Shown here: piece by piece, positions 35,805 through 46,719 of the stretch | Numbering within the stretch: the stretch's first letter is position 1 | Layout: each line of letters starts with the position of its first letter | DNA from: Histoplasma ohiense | Taxonomy: Eukaryota > Ascomycota > Eurotiomycetes > Onygenales > Ajellomycetaceae | NCBI GenBank assembly: GCA_017607445.1 | Contig: JAEVHH010000002.1 | Span: 4,393,501 to 4,457,500 of the forward strand | DNA: 64,000 nt | Direction: 5' to 3' | The notes under the pieces: model-generated | Databases searched by the model: none | What the model was told of the DNA's origin: nothing | What the model saw: the letters and a program-made list of their open reading frames with translations, nothing else | Translations under genes and position numbers: made by a program

Positions 35805-36870
35805 ATGGTTTTGATATATATAAGATTTCTTGAAAACCAATCTGAATCTTCTACTGCCTCTGATGATCACAATGCATGTTTGCAACAGTTGAATGATCAA
35901 ATTCATGAATAAGAGCAGCAATTAGCTATTCTGCATGCACAACAGCAGCTCAATGAGTTGGAAGCACAGATTCATGAAGATACTCTCATCAAGTCTCAAT
36001 TAACCCAGAATATCACCACAGAACCACCACAAAATCGATCTGCAAACAATACAGATGATGATAATGAAACATCACTGAGGTTGAAGATTAAGAACTATTA
36101 TCAAGAAAAAAATATGTTAGAATTCAAGAACTATAAAGATCACATGTTGACTTTCTTTACACATCACTGCTGATATTATTGAAAGAAAGAACACAAGATA
36201 AATGATGCTAAACTCTATCTTGACACTCATATTAAGCAGAAATGGTTGAATTTTGTATCATTGTATGAGAGACATGGAGGAGCAACACTGTTGACTTTTG
36301 ATGATATGCTATCACATCTAGAAATACAAATTAACAATCCACAGAACCAACACCAATTGATGAGTCAAAAGTTTCAAGATACAAAGCAATAAGAATGGCA
36401 ATTGATACATGATTTCTCTAAATATCTCAAAGACTGAGAGTACTACTTACCCCCATATAGTGAAGAACAAAGAATGGATAACTTGTGTAGTAAGATATTG
36501 AAGATATTACACACAGAACTCAACTGTTGAAATCAAGAGTCTTAGAACTACAAAGAGTTGCTTTGAACTCTACAGACTCTCAAGAAAAATATATCAGAGC
36601 AACAGTGTGCTATTCACAAAGAAAGACCTGCAATATTCATAGAGAATCAGTGTCATTCTGATAAATCTAGCAACCATTGAAACAAGAGGAAACAAGAGAA
36701 ACAAACAGATTCAACTGAACAAATCAAGAAAGATAAATATAACTGAATGAAGAAGTGTTCTCACTGTCATAAGAAGGGTCATGTTGCAAATGATTGTTGA
36801 ATGTTACACCTCAAAAAGTGTAACCAAGTTTGACAAGCAAAAAATCAACAATCTCAATTGTAGAAGCTGC
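35805..36870 (+). pseudogene. gag: B2 gag relic
   Basis: The ATG at 35805 is equivalent to that of B1. The knuckle CSHCHKKGHVANDC lies at about 36756-36797. The leader carries an extra copy of an 18-20 bp AACATTAGTTAAA-type unit relative to B1. Many TGA/TAG interrupt the frame. Confidence 0.8.
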
Positions 36871-36899
36871 TGCTGCATTGAGAATATGAACAACTAAGC

Positions 36900-39800
36900 T
36901 GTGAGATAAACAGTTATTGGTGATGAATATGTGGATGCTGACAGAAGTGGGATGGTCGATGATGTGGACACTAGTGGATTCTGACACAGATGCGAACTTC
37001 ATATTCCATGTCTGGACATCAAAATATTTCTCAAAGACAGAAGATAAACCAAAAGTAGTGGAAGCAGTTGATAATCATAAGATTAAATCATATGAACAAC
37101 AAAGAGCTGCAATGAAGATTATCAATGATGAACATGTCCTTCAGAAAGGATTCCACCATTTTGAAGAGGCTGACATTAGCAGATATGATGTAATTTTGAG
37201 CATACTGTGATTGAAAGCTGCAAATTCTGATATCAACTGAGTGTGAAGATGCTGAATCTATAGAAAAGTGTTGAATATTAACCACATGCACTTGAATACT
37301 GCTAAAGAATTCACAACATTAATTGATGATGGTAATATTATATTCACTGTCTTATCATTATGAGCTGCAAGTGCAGCAACTGAGCCAAATATCTCAAATG
37401 ATTATAAAGATTATCTTGATGTATTCTGAGAAGACATATCTGATGTGGAACATGCATCTCATGATCATACCATAGAGCTCAAACCTGGCAAGGAACTTTC
37501 ATACTGACTGATATATAACTTATCACCTCAAAAACTCTCTGTCCTCCAAGAATATATTGAAAAGACATTAGAGAAGAATTGAATACATTCATTCAAGAGC
37601 CCAGCCAACACACCAGTATTATTTGCACTCAAGAAGAATGAAACCCTGTGTCTTTGTGTAGATTATTGAGGATTGAATGAAATAATGGTCAAGAATCAAT
37701 ATCCACTGCCCTTGATAAGTGAAATACTTGATAGATTAGCAGATGCCAAAATATATACACAACTGAACCTTAGAGACACATATCATAGAATTTGCATATG
37801 AGCAGAAGATGAATAGAAAACAGCATTTTGAACACAATATGAATACTTTGAATATCTAGTCTTATCTTTTGAGCTAATCAATGTCTCTGTGACCTTTCAA
37901 TCTTATATCAACAAAGCCCTCAGTGACCTTTTAGATGTATATTGTGTGGCTTATCTTGATGATATCATAATCTATTCAAACACACTTGATGAACATGTCG
38001 TCCATGTTAAGAATGTGCTGGAATGGTTAAGGCGATGGAGACTATATGCCAAACTTAGTAAGTGTATGTTCCATGCAACAGAAATTGGATTTTTGGGTTT
38101 TGTGGTTATCATACAGAGCATTACTGTTGAGAAATGCTGCATCAACACAATTCTAGATTGGCCAGAACTGTGAACTATAAATGAATTGCAAATATTTCTA
38201 GAATTTGTCAATTTCTATTGTCAATTCATATACAAATTCTCAATAATAACAGCATCTCTGACTGAATTGTTAAAAGATTATGAAATGAAAAGAAGGAAGA
38301 ATAACACATCTGTTCAGTTAGATGAAAACTGCAAATATGCAATTTTGCAGTTAAAAGAATGCTTTACAAAAGCACTATTGTTGATTCACTTTGATCTGCA
38401 GTGAAAACTCCATATAGAAATGGATGAATCTGATGTTGCAATTGTCACAGTAATATCACAATTAATGAATAATGATCACTGACATCTGATTGTGTTTTGG
38501 TCTAGAAAGCTCACAGAAACAGAAAGATGTTATCAAATATATGATCTAGAAATATTGCTAATTGTAGAAGCTTTCAGACAATGACATCATTACTTATATG
38601 ATAGCAGACACTCAATAACTGTTTTATCTGATCATGTCAATCTCCAGCACTTCATGATGATGAAGCAGCTAAATGAATATCAGATTTGCTGGATGAAAAT
38701 GCTCTCAGTGTTTGATTTTGAAATAGAGCACTGTTCTGAGAAAAATAATCCTGCAGATGCATCAAGTTGTTGCTCAGATTTTGTAAAACACACAGCTTCT
38801 TTGACAGAGCTCTCTACTCTGCAAGAGAAGCTGTGTAAGAAGATCTTTAAGTCACTAAAGACAAAAGAAAATACAAAGTTAGATTAATGTGTCAAGATGA
38901 TGCAAAAAGATCTGCAAGCTAATGAAAATTGTTGAGTGAAGAGATTTATAGTTATTGATGACAACAATCTCTGCAGAATAAAGAACACATCTGTGAATGA
39001 GAACAAAATCACAGATATTACAGAGTTAAATCTAGAAACTCTGATATCACAGATTCTAGCTGTCAAGATATTTGAGTCTGAGATAGTCTATTGTGAAGAG
39101 ATAGCTGAATCTATCATTGAACTCTTACTGCAGATTCAGAATAGAGACACTGACACATCTGAACTTTGCAGAAGACTAGAGATGAATGACACTAGTATAG
39201 ATAATTATTCAATCTGAGCAGTAGATAAAGATGATCTGCTCAGAAAAGATGATAAAGTCTACATATCACAAAACAAAGCTGTAAGATATGAAATAATGAA
39301 AATGAATCATGATGATTCTCAAGATAGCCATTTTGAATGTGACAAAATCATCAAAACAATCAAACACAAGTACTTGTGACATGGTATGAGCAATGAGATT
39401 GCAGAATATGTGAGAACTTGTGATGTTTGCCAACATATCAAGATATCACAGCACAAGCCATATGAGTTGCTACAATCACATTCAGTGTCAGATAAGAAAT
39501 GGCATACAATTAGCATGGACTTTATTGAAAGTCTGTCAGATAATAAAAAGGGAAGTCAAATCTACAATGCTATTGTTGTATTTGTTGATTTATTCATCAA
39601 ATGAGCTATAATTGTGCTCACATCTTCAGAGCTAGATGCAGAAGAACTTGTAAACATTATTGTATGAAGAATTGTGAAGAACTTTGATCTATCTGCAAAC
39701 ATTATTAGCAACTGAGATTCATTAATAAATAGCAAGTTTTGATTGACATTGTGTTATCTGCTTCATGTTCAATGAAAATTATCAACAGCATTCCACCTGC

Positions 39801-40626
39801 AAACTGACAGTCAGACAGAACAATTGAACCAGATGATTGAACATTATCTTCACACATATTGCAGCTATCAGCAAGATAATTGAATAGAATGAATTCCTCT
39901 GACACAATGAGCATATAACAACATCTTCCACACATCAATAAAAATGACATCATCTGAAGCAATGATCGGCCGATCAACTGAACTTTGCATAGACATGAAA
40001 CCCCCAAGCACAGATATGTCAAAATCAGTGATGGAACAAGTGGAACAGATGAAGCAAGTGGAGAACAAGATTCAAGAATGTCTAGAAGCTGTCAAAGCAG
40101 CTGAGAAAAAGTATTACAATCAGCATCATATATTAAAAAGCTTTAAGATAGAGAACTGAGTAATGCTGCATGCAAAAAATATATCCATCTTGCAATCCTC
40201 ACTCAAACTAGATCATTGATTTTTGAGTCTCTTTCAAATAATTGATATCTGTGGTACACAGATGTACAAACTGAAACTTACATCATAATATAAAGAAATT
40301 CATTCTGTATTCCATGTTTCCCTTCTCAAATCTTATCATGCACATGACAGACAAATCCTGCAAGCAGAATTGATAATTATAGACATGCAAGAGAAATGAA
40401 AAGTTGAAGCTATATTAGACAAATGTCAATACCACAGTCAAACACAATATCTTGTCAAATGGAAAGATTGTACAGACACAGATAATTCTTGAGAATCCAA
40501 GAAAAACTTGATGAACAGTCAGAAGTACTTGAAACAGTTTAATAAAATCTATCAAAAATCAGTCAGTAAACAAAAACAAAGAAGATGACAATGACTGCTG
40601 AATATATTTATTCCACTCAGAGATTA
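36900..40626 (+). pseudogene. pol: B2 pol relic (PR-RT-RH-IN-chromodomain)
   Basis: The protease reads LVDSDTDANF (DSG to DSD). RT carries YLDDIIIYSN (about 37950-37980). RNase H lies at 38400-38790. The integrase spans 39300-40080 with CDVCQHIKI near 39420. The chromodomain is at about 40395-40550. The stop TAA is at 40624-40626, overlapping the end of the antisense gene. Confidence 0.86.
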
Positions 40627-41758
40627 AAAAACAGATCTGCCTCAGCTTGATCAGTGTTATTCAAGAAATTGTCATCAAGACAAATCTGCTTATTATCTCA
40701 GATTTCCTCAACTGATGAAGCACAATGTTTCAATGATGACTTGAAAACTGCAACCAGCAATGTAACCACTGAGACCTCATCAATTATCATTTCAGTCAGA
40801 GTCTCAGAAGAACCATCTTATTGAATCTTTCAGATCTTCACAGCAAAGAATTTAATCATCACAGTCATAGTATTCTGCAAAATGTTAATGTTTGAAGTGT
40901 CTGCATCAGCAACAATTAGATTCTCAGCAGCATTGATAATCATCTGAGTCAATTCAATGATATCTGCTGACATCTAATAGAAAGTTAATATTATATACTG
41001 TAAAAACATCTGTTTTGAATAATAACTTACTGAAATGCAGATGTGCTTTGTCACCAAGCAGTGCTTGCATTTTTTGTGTCAATTCTCAGCAGACTCACAA
41101 TGATGGTGAGGAGATGTTGTCAAATATTGAATACAATGACAGTAATATACTGCTGTGTTTTTTTCTAACACTTCAACAGAACTGTCTGCTTTCTCATCTT
41201 CATCTACATTATCAGTCAACTCAAATAACATACCAAGATCTTGACTCAGTGAGAATGACACTGATGTAATAGCAGAATGCAAAAACACACTTTCTGAAAC
41301 ACTGTTATGATTGAATGTCACACTCTGCTGTGACAATAAATTATCAGAGTTCATATAGAATTCTAGAACTCCATCTGCATTCTTGTAGATCTGCATATCA
41401 AGTACAAACCTCACAACAGCAGTTTGATATATGGCAAATCTCTCATCTGAAACTTCATCAGAGAGCAGCATTTTGTGAAATTCATCAATCAAAAATTGAT
41501 CAGTTTTGTGAAAGTGCTCAGACATCTATAATCTGTTAGTATTCATAACAATCTCAGTTTAAGAAAACTTACAGCAGCACAACTTCTATTTGATATATGA
41601 CAGATGTGACAGTATGTTCATTCATTGTTCACAAAGCAAGAGTATACTGAGGGGTTCTGCAATCTCTCCAGACAACCCAAGCAAATGCTCTTGATGGCAG
41701 ACAGTATATCACTCTTTATAGACTCTGAATCAGCAATGGAAACAGCTGGTTCTGACAT
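40608..41758 (-). pseudogene. Antisense accessory gene of B2: two Cys6 modules, three exons
   Basis: The exons on the minus strand are 41573-41758 (186 nt), 41031-41525 (495 nt) and 40973 down to 40617 or 40608. Introns are 47 and 57 nt, exactly as in B1. Here both donors are GTAAGT, intron 1 has an ACTAACA branch region and the acceptors are TATAG and ATTAG. Exons 2 and 3 both open with ATG in phase 0. Module 1 has all six cysteines (CLGC, then C, then CHIC and a final C). Module 2 has lost its first Cys to Tyr, but C, CKHC and the final C remain. Exon 2 between the modules is long and nearly stop-free (MSEHFHKTDQFLIDEF…). This is the better-preserved copy. Known: nothing that I can match. 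Inferred: a nucleic-acid-binding or regulatory protein carried by the element. Confidence 0.75.
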
Positions 41759-42301
41759 TCTATCATAACTTTAATCAGTACCAAGACCTTGTTCAAAGGA
41801 GGAGGAGAAGCAAAAGCAACAAGAAAGAAAAACAGATGTTGAAGATTGAAATCAATATTGCAATGTTGATCAAAAAGATTGCAACAACATAAAACTCAAT
41901 CCAAAATGAAAAATGCAATCATGCAATCAAAACTTCAAATTTTGCAATAAAAATTGCATAGAAGAATACAGTGTACTTTATTTGATTAATTGATGTATTT
42001 TTTTTAAATAAAAAATCATTGGTGGTGATGGTGGTGATGGTTTTGTTAGGATATGATTTTTTGATGTAAAAGTCAAAGGAAAGAGGTTCAGAAGTTGTGC
42101 TCAAATCATGATTGAACTGCAATGACACTGAAGATGAAAAAATGTTCTTCTGAAACAGCAATACTTCAGAATTAACCCTGACAATTAATTCAGCCTGATT
42201 CTGTGAACTTCATACAATATCAACCACACAGCACATATTACAAACTTTGCATGTCACAGTAAGAAGCTCTGAAGATCAGATCTTTGAAGAAGAAAGATAA
42301 T

Positions 42302-42572
42302 TGTAATAGATGCAACAGAGATATCTATATTAGAAAATAGCTATATGACAATAGAAGAACACAGAACACACCAGAATTAATGAGAAGGGACATAGCACAT
42401 AGCATCATAGACAGCTGTAGTGCATGGTGGTCGCCTATATAATGCTCACTGATATCCATAGATATTAGGAGATCAGTGATTAGCTTTGAATAATAGAGAT
42501 TGCTACCTTCTTAACATTCTATGTGTGTACTTCACACTACTCTCATAATTATACCTACAACCATCTCTTACA
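42302..42572 (+). repeat. 3' LTR of B2
   Basis: 271 bp, TGTAATAG...CTTACA, preceded by a purine-rich stretch (GAAGAAGAAAGATAAT). Confidence 0.92.
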
Positions 42573-42984
42573 CCATTTCAGAAAAAGAGGGGAGGGAGAG
42601 AGAGAGAACTGACAAAAATTTAAAAATTTTTATTGAAAATAAAAAATCACAGCAGGATGGGAAGAAGCTTTGATGATGATCAAGTTAAAAGAGAAGAGAA
42701 ATCTTCAAGAGGAAAGAAATTCTTTTTACTTCTCTGCACACAACCTCTAGCAACCAAAGAATCCACCAATTCCACCTCATTAAGAAATCGATAACAACGT
42801 GTATACAAGCTATCTAGAGGATGTGAATACAAGCTATCTAGAGGACGCGAATACAAGCTATCTAGGGGACGCCATCGATACACTGCTATCAACAAGCGGA
42901 ACTTACAATATGGGAATGCAATTATCTACTAGCAAGCAATCTATACAATCACTGAGAGCAGCTCTTATAAAAAAGAGGGGCAAT

Positions 42985-43247
42985 TGTAATGCACTCATTT
43001 ATTATTTCCTTATTATCTTCACTTATTCTTACCTCTTTCCATTATACTCTCACTACTGCTATTTCTATATGTATATATATATTGATGTATGTATTTCACA
43101 CATCTTCTTTCTCTTTCTTTTCTTCCTTAGCAATTAGCTACACTATGTTACACTACTATACTACACTTTACAATATATTACTATTATCTCTGCTACGCTA
43201 TAAACTATCTTCTATTGTTACTCTTCACACTGTCACTACATCTCACA
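42985..43247 (+). repeat. 3' LTR of C2
   Basis: 263 bp, TGTAATGC...CTCACA. It is preceded by the polypurine tract AAAAAAGAGGGGCAAT and followed by the TGTTC duplication. Upstream (42800-42870) a 24-25 bp unit, TACAAGCTATCTAGAGGA plus flank, occurs three times in tandem, against once in C0 and C1. Confidence 0.92.
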
Positions 43248-44274
43248 TGTTCACTCAAGATGAGTTCTGTAGAAGATCTGCTTGTACAAATCCTCACTTT
43301 TGAGTAAGTGAATATTGTATCAAAGCTGACAGTAGTGGAACTGAGACAGAGACTCTCATATAATATTTCATCTGTAGAACAGATAGAATGCAATCTGTGA
43401 CATTGAACAAAGAATATAACTTTTATATCATACAACAGTTGAATATTCAAATCTGTTGTTCTGATTTATCTTATCATTACTCATGATCTGAATAAGAGGT
43501 CAGCAGAGTGTTGATCTCTCATTTAACAGCTCAATTGTAAATAAATCAGTCAACTGCATCTCTCATCTGAACTACTCTCTCAGCAGTATATAATGACTTA
43601 TGAAGAAGTCAGCTGCTGTATGAAGAAGAGGTTCAACTGTATATCTTTCATTTCTCTATCATCTCTCTCAGTACTGATGTACAAAGTTCATCATATTCAG
43701 CTCAGTATAGCTGTTCATCAGAGTGTCTGCATCTCTGTCTACAAACTCTGTACATTTTTATATATACTTTATAGATCTGTGAGTCTTTAACATGCTATTC
43801 AAAATCTAATCAACTGAATGAGAATGAGAGTTCTTCTGTATGCTCTGCTGCATACAATACAGATCAACAAAAGCTGTTCAATACTGTTTGATCAGATTCT
43901 CTTCTATTGTCTGCACAATCTCTTCTCTCTCAGTATTTGTACACTTTCTTTTGTGATGATCTTCTCTGAGTGAATAATTGAGAACTCTCTCACTAAAGAA
44001 TCAGATTATCTTCTACTCAGAGACAATCTGATCATCTGAAAACTTCTTTTCATTACATCATTTCTATTGTATGAATAGTGGAGATTGAGCAGCAGTGAGA
44101 AGTTAGTCTATCAAATTCTATCTCTCTTCATACACAGAAATAAAGAAGAAATAGAAATAAAATAAATCTATATATTACTACTCATTCATTCTGCTTCTCT
44201 GCATATGCTATCTGTGTATTCTTTGATCTGTTTTGTCTGCTGATTCTCAGTGCATCCTCTCTCTGTGCTGTCAT
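43248..44274 (-). pseudogene. Crypton-like tyrosine recombinase relic, N-terminal and central part
   Basis: On the minus strand the likely start is ATG at 44272-44274 (MTAQREDALRI). SKNTQIAYAEKQNEW follows, matching the N-terminal signature of fungal Ndc10/Crypton proteins (RNTQRAYAPKQREW-like). Further on it reads LNMMNFVHQYW, then IQIMSNDKINQNNRFEYSTV, then CSMSQIAFYLFYRWN, then LYKQIFYRTHLE. This is the NDC10_II-type central domain, including the canonical FYLF-x-RWN text. The frame is broken by TGA/TAA and frameshifts. It ends at the C2 insertion and continues at 15286. Together with the other two pieces this gives about 2.2 kb, a normal length for the family. Confidence 0.74.
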
Positions 44275-44321
44275 CTCCACAATAAGATCATACTGTATTA
44301 TTATTATTATTCTTATTATAG
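44275..44321. other. Junction with an (AAT)n-type tail
   Basis: The plus strand reads TATTATTATTATTATTC at about 44295-44315. On the minus strand this is an (AATAAT)n run, the likely 3' tail of LINE-2. Confidence 0.55.
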
Positions 44322-45392
44322 ATGTATACAGTCAGTGACTATGACATCTATCTGAAATACTTCAGAATTTTTCAAATCAAGAATATTCTAATATACAAAA
44401 ACAATTTGACACATGCATTAACAGAATTCCAGCCCAGAATCAAACAACTATTCAAACTATTCAATTTAAAAATAAAATCAAAAGAATGTCAATGGGTTAG
44501 CACAACTCAACTTCAAAACAAAGGAAATAAATATTACAAAAGACAGCAGCTATTAAAAATCAACAGAAAAGAAAAAACATTTGCAATGACTATTATCAAC
44601 AAATAATGAAGCAAACTGCTTGAATCAAATGAAAATTAATAATAAACAAAGTTAAAGAAAAGATCAAAATAAAATAAACAAGAACAACTGATCTAAATAT
44701 CATCAAGTGACACTATTCAAACAAGCTCTTGTAGCAACATTTGATTCATTTAAATATTCAATTAAAAACATATTTCCAGCTTTTGTATTGAATAGCAAGC
44801 TCAAACTTGACTGATTCAGTTGATATTTCTCTCTCAGTCTCAATCTTAGTTCTGAATACTTTGTACAAAGTAACAGAAGATGCTCTGAATTTTCATATAA
44901 CTAATAATCTGAACACAGATCATTTAAATCATCTTTAAACTTTGCTATATATGATTTGAAATATTCATGTTCAAGCTTTAGCTGCATTATTGTAGCAAAA
45001 AGTTTCTTCTTACACTTTATTGAGCAAGTCTTTCACTTTGGCTTAGTTTCAAATCTGAAATAATGCACACTTTTTCTTTGCATGAATCAGACATCTTGTC
45101 TCTTTTGTAAACATAATTCTCTTATTCTTCTTTTAATGAAAGATCATGTTACAATTCTTTGACAGCAGACTTCTAACTCAGTGGCTCTTTTTGCAGCTTT
45201 ATCAGCCATTTCATTGCCATATATACCCATGTGAGCAGGCATTCAGTGAAGATGAATAGAACAATTGAATGAGATTTTTCTTTGAATATTTTGAAGACTT
45301 TTCAAAATCAGCTCTAGCATTGACTGTTCACTGCTGATTTTATTACTTTGAAGTCTTTTAAACTCTGCTTGACTTTCAGAGAATATTCAAAA
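44322..45392 (-). mobile_element. LINE-2: 5'-truncated Tad1-like non-LTR retrotransposon
   Basis: The minus strand encodes the end of a LINE ORF2. There is an RNase H segment (IHLHWMPAHMGIYGNEMADK, about 45150-45260), then a basic region, then the usual C-terminal domain (LKLEHEYFKSYIAKF, later YENSEHLLLLCTKY). Stops are TGA/TAG at former Trp/Arg. The 5' end is truncated at 45392 in RNase H. The 3' part (44322-44640) is non-coding. A 94-aa open frame on the plus strand there is probably fortuitous. Confidence 0.72.
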
Positions 45393-45414
45393 GCAGGTTC
45401 ATCTACGGAAACCT
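45393..45414 (-). other. 22-nt match to the 3' end of 18S rRNA
   Basis: On the minus strand the sequence AGGTTTCCGTAGATGAACC plus TGC equals the universally conserved 3' end of 18S rRNA with one G-to-A change (GTAGGTGAACC). It sits exactly at the truncated 5' end of LINE-2 and in the same sense. Confidence 0.62.
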
Positions 45415-45416
45415 CA

Positions 45417-45572
45417 CATCCTTACAACTACCCATGAATGTAGAGGTACATTTGAATTTTCCACTTTTCTAACTGTTTTTTGTATAATTTTAACTCTTCA
45501 ACTTATTCAATATCATTGCACACTTTCTGTGATTACTCTACATGTGTGTACTGCACAGATTGAGTGGTCATG
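45417..45572 (+). mobile_element. LINE-1 5' end fragment (156 bp)
   Basis: It matches 55402-55557, the 5' untranslated region of LINE-1 up to the ORF1 ATG, starting at the same base (CATCCTTAC). It breaks off into an X LTR. LINE copies normally lose the 5' end, so a 5'-only fragment implies deletion or rearrangement. Confidence 0.75.
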
Positions 45573-45812
45573 AATAGTTCTAACAAATCTTCTGCATAAT
45601 TCTCAATGTTCTTTCACTCTGTACTCTGCTCTGTGCTTCACTGTGGAGTGGCTTCTGATATTCTTCCACTCTGATCTCCCCTCTATAAGAACCCTCTTTG
45701 TACAACCTTTTCTTCTGATCTCTTTTCTCTTTCTTTCCTTAATCAATTCATAATCTGTATTTAGAATAGTGCTAGATCGTTAATCGAAGTATGCTTGTTA
45801 CAGCCCGTTACA
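45573..45812 (+). repeat. Partial X LTR (3' part)
   Basis: It starts within the last tandem unit and runs to the LTR end. The terminal GTTACA is followed by a second GCCCGTTACA, a 10-bp repeat of the LTR end. It then abuts inverted X4 sequence. Confidence 0.78.
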
Positions 45813-46226
45813 TCAATGTCCACTTACAGTTCAGCTTTTTGTAGACAGTCAAGCATTTGTTGTACATACTTACAGTGCTCAGTAAGCAATTCATCAGTGA
45901 AGATCAGAATATCATTCATATATACTGAGATAATCTCATCAAGCAGATCATATAGAGCTCAGTTAATGTATTTCTGAAACATGCTCAGAGCATTCACTAA
46001 TTCAAAAAAGATCACTGTTCATTTGTATAATTCATAACACATACAAAAGACAGTTAACTATTCATCACCTTCATTAATTCTTATCTTGTAGAAGGCTGCA
46101 GAGATGTCAAGTTTCATAAATCATTTTGCTTTTTCTATTCATTCAAGCATTTCATTGATGAGTGAGAGGAGATATCAGTTCTTCCATGTAATTTTGTTGA
46201 GTTCTCAATAGTCGACACAGAATTGT
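45813..46226 (-). mobile_element. X4, inverted piece (RT region)
   Basis: This 414-bp segment matches X1 27130-27541 in reverse. The rest of X4 to the right of X3 (52191 on) is in plus orientation and starts at the very next X position. The segment begins TCAAT, the inverse of the X3 target site ATTGA. Confidence 0.78.
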
Positions 46227-46697
46227 TGTAACAGATGTACTTTGATTAACAATTTGATACTATTCTAATTACAGATTACAAATTGATTAAGAAAAGAAAG
46301 AGAAAAGAAATCAGAAGAAAAGATTGTACAAAGAGAGTTCTTATAGAGAGAAGTTCAGAGTGAAAGAATATCAGAAGCCACTCCACAGTGAAGTGTGAAG
46401 TGAAAGAATATTAAGAACTACACAGAAGAATCATTAGAAACTATATAAATGCAGAGTGTGAGATGAGAGAATTGTTGAGAGCTATACAGAAGAATTGTTA
46501 GAGACTATATAAGTGCAGAGCACAGAGCAGAAGAATGTTAAGAGCTATATAAAAGAATCATTAGAGACTATACAAGCACAGAGCACAGAGTGAAAGAACA
46601 TCAAGAATTACACAAAATTACAATGATCAGAAACAAGCAGATGCAGAAGAGGAGTTGATTGTGTAAGTTAATTACCAATAAATACTAATCTATCACA
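46227..46697 (-). repeat. 3' LTR of X3 (three tandem units)
   Basis: On the minus strand it begins TGTGATAG and ends TGTTACA. The polypurine tract (GAGGGGGATAA, minus strand) lies at 46698-46710. Confidence 0.88.
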
Positions 46698-46719
46698 TTA
46701 TCCCCCTCTACTGAGATGA

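Larger units (their letters stand above)
35428..42572 (+). mobile_element. B2: full-length family-B chromovirus (7,145 bp)
   Basis: The LTRs are 271 bp. The target duplication is TCATT (35423-35427) and CCATT (42573-42577), differing by one C/T. It is inserted in the non-coding 3' tail of C2. Content and order are as in B1, with more decay. Confidence 0.93.
15287..43247 (+). mobile_element. C2: family-C chromovirus with three nested insertions
   Basis: C2 starts with TGTAATGC at 15287 and ends with the 3' LTR at 43247. The target duplication TGTTC lies at 15282-15286 and 43248-43252. Removing B1, X1, B2 and one copy of each of their target duplications leaves about 7,454 bp, close to the 7,428 bp of C1. 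C2 is inserted in the Crypton relic, in the same gene as C1 but in the opposite orientation. Confidence 0.93.

Noticed and set aside
44322..44606. 94-aa plus-strand ORF next to LINE-2
   Set aside because: It is opposite to the LINE-2 3' non-coding part, with no recognisable domain. The open frame is probably chance in AT-rich DNA, though it is unusually clean.
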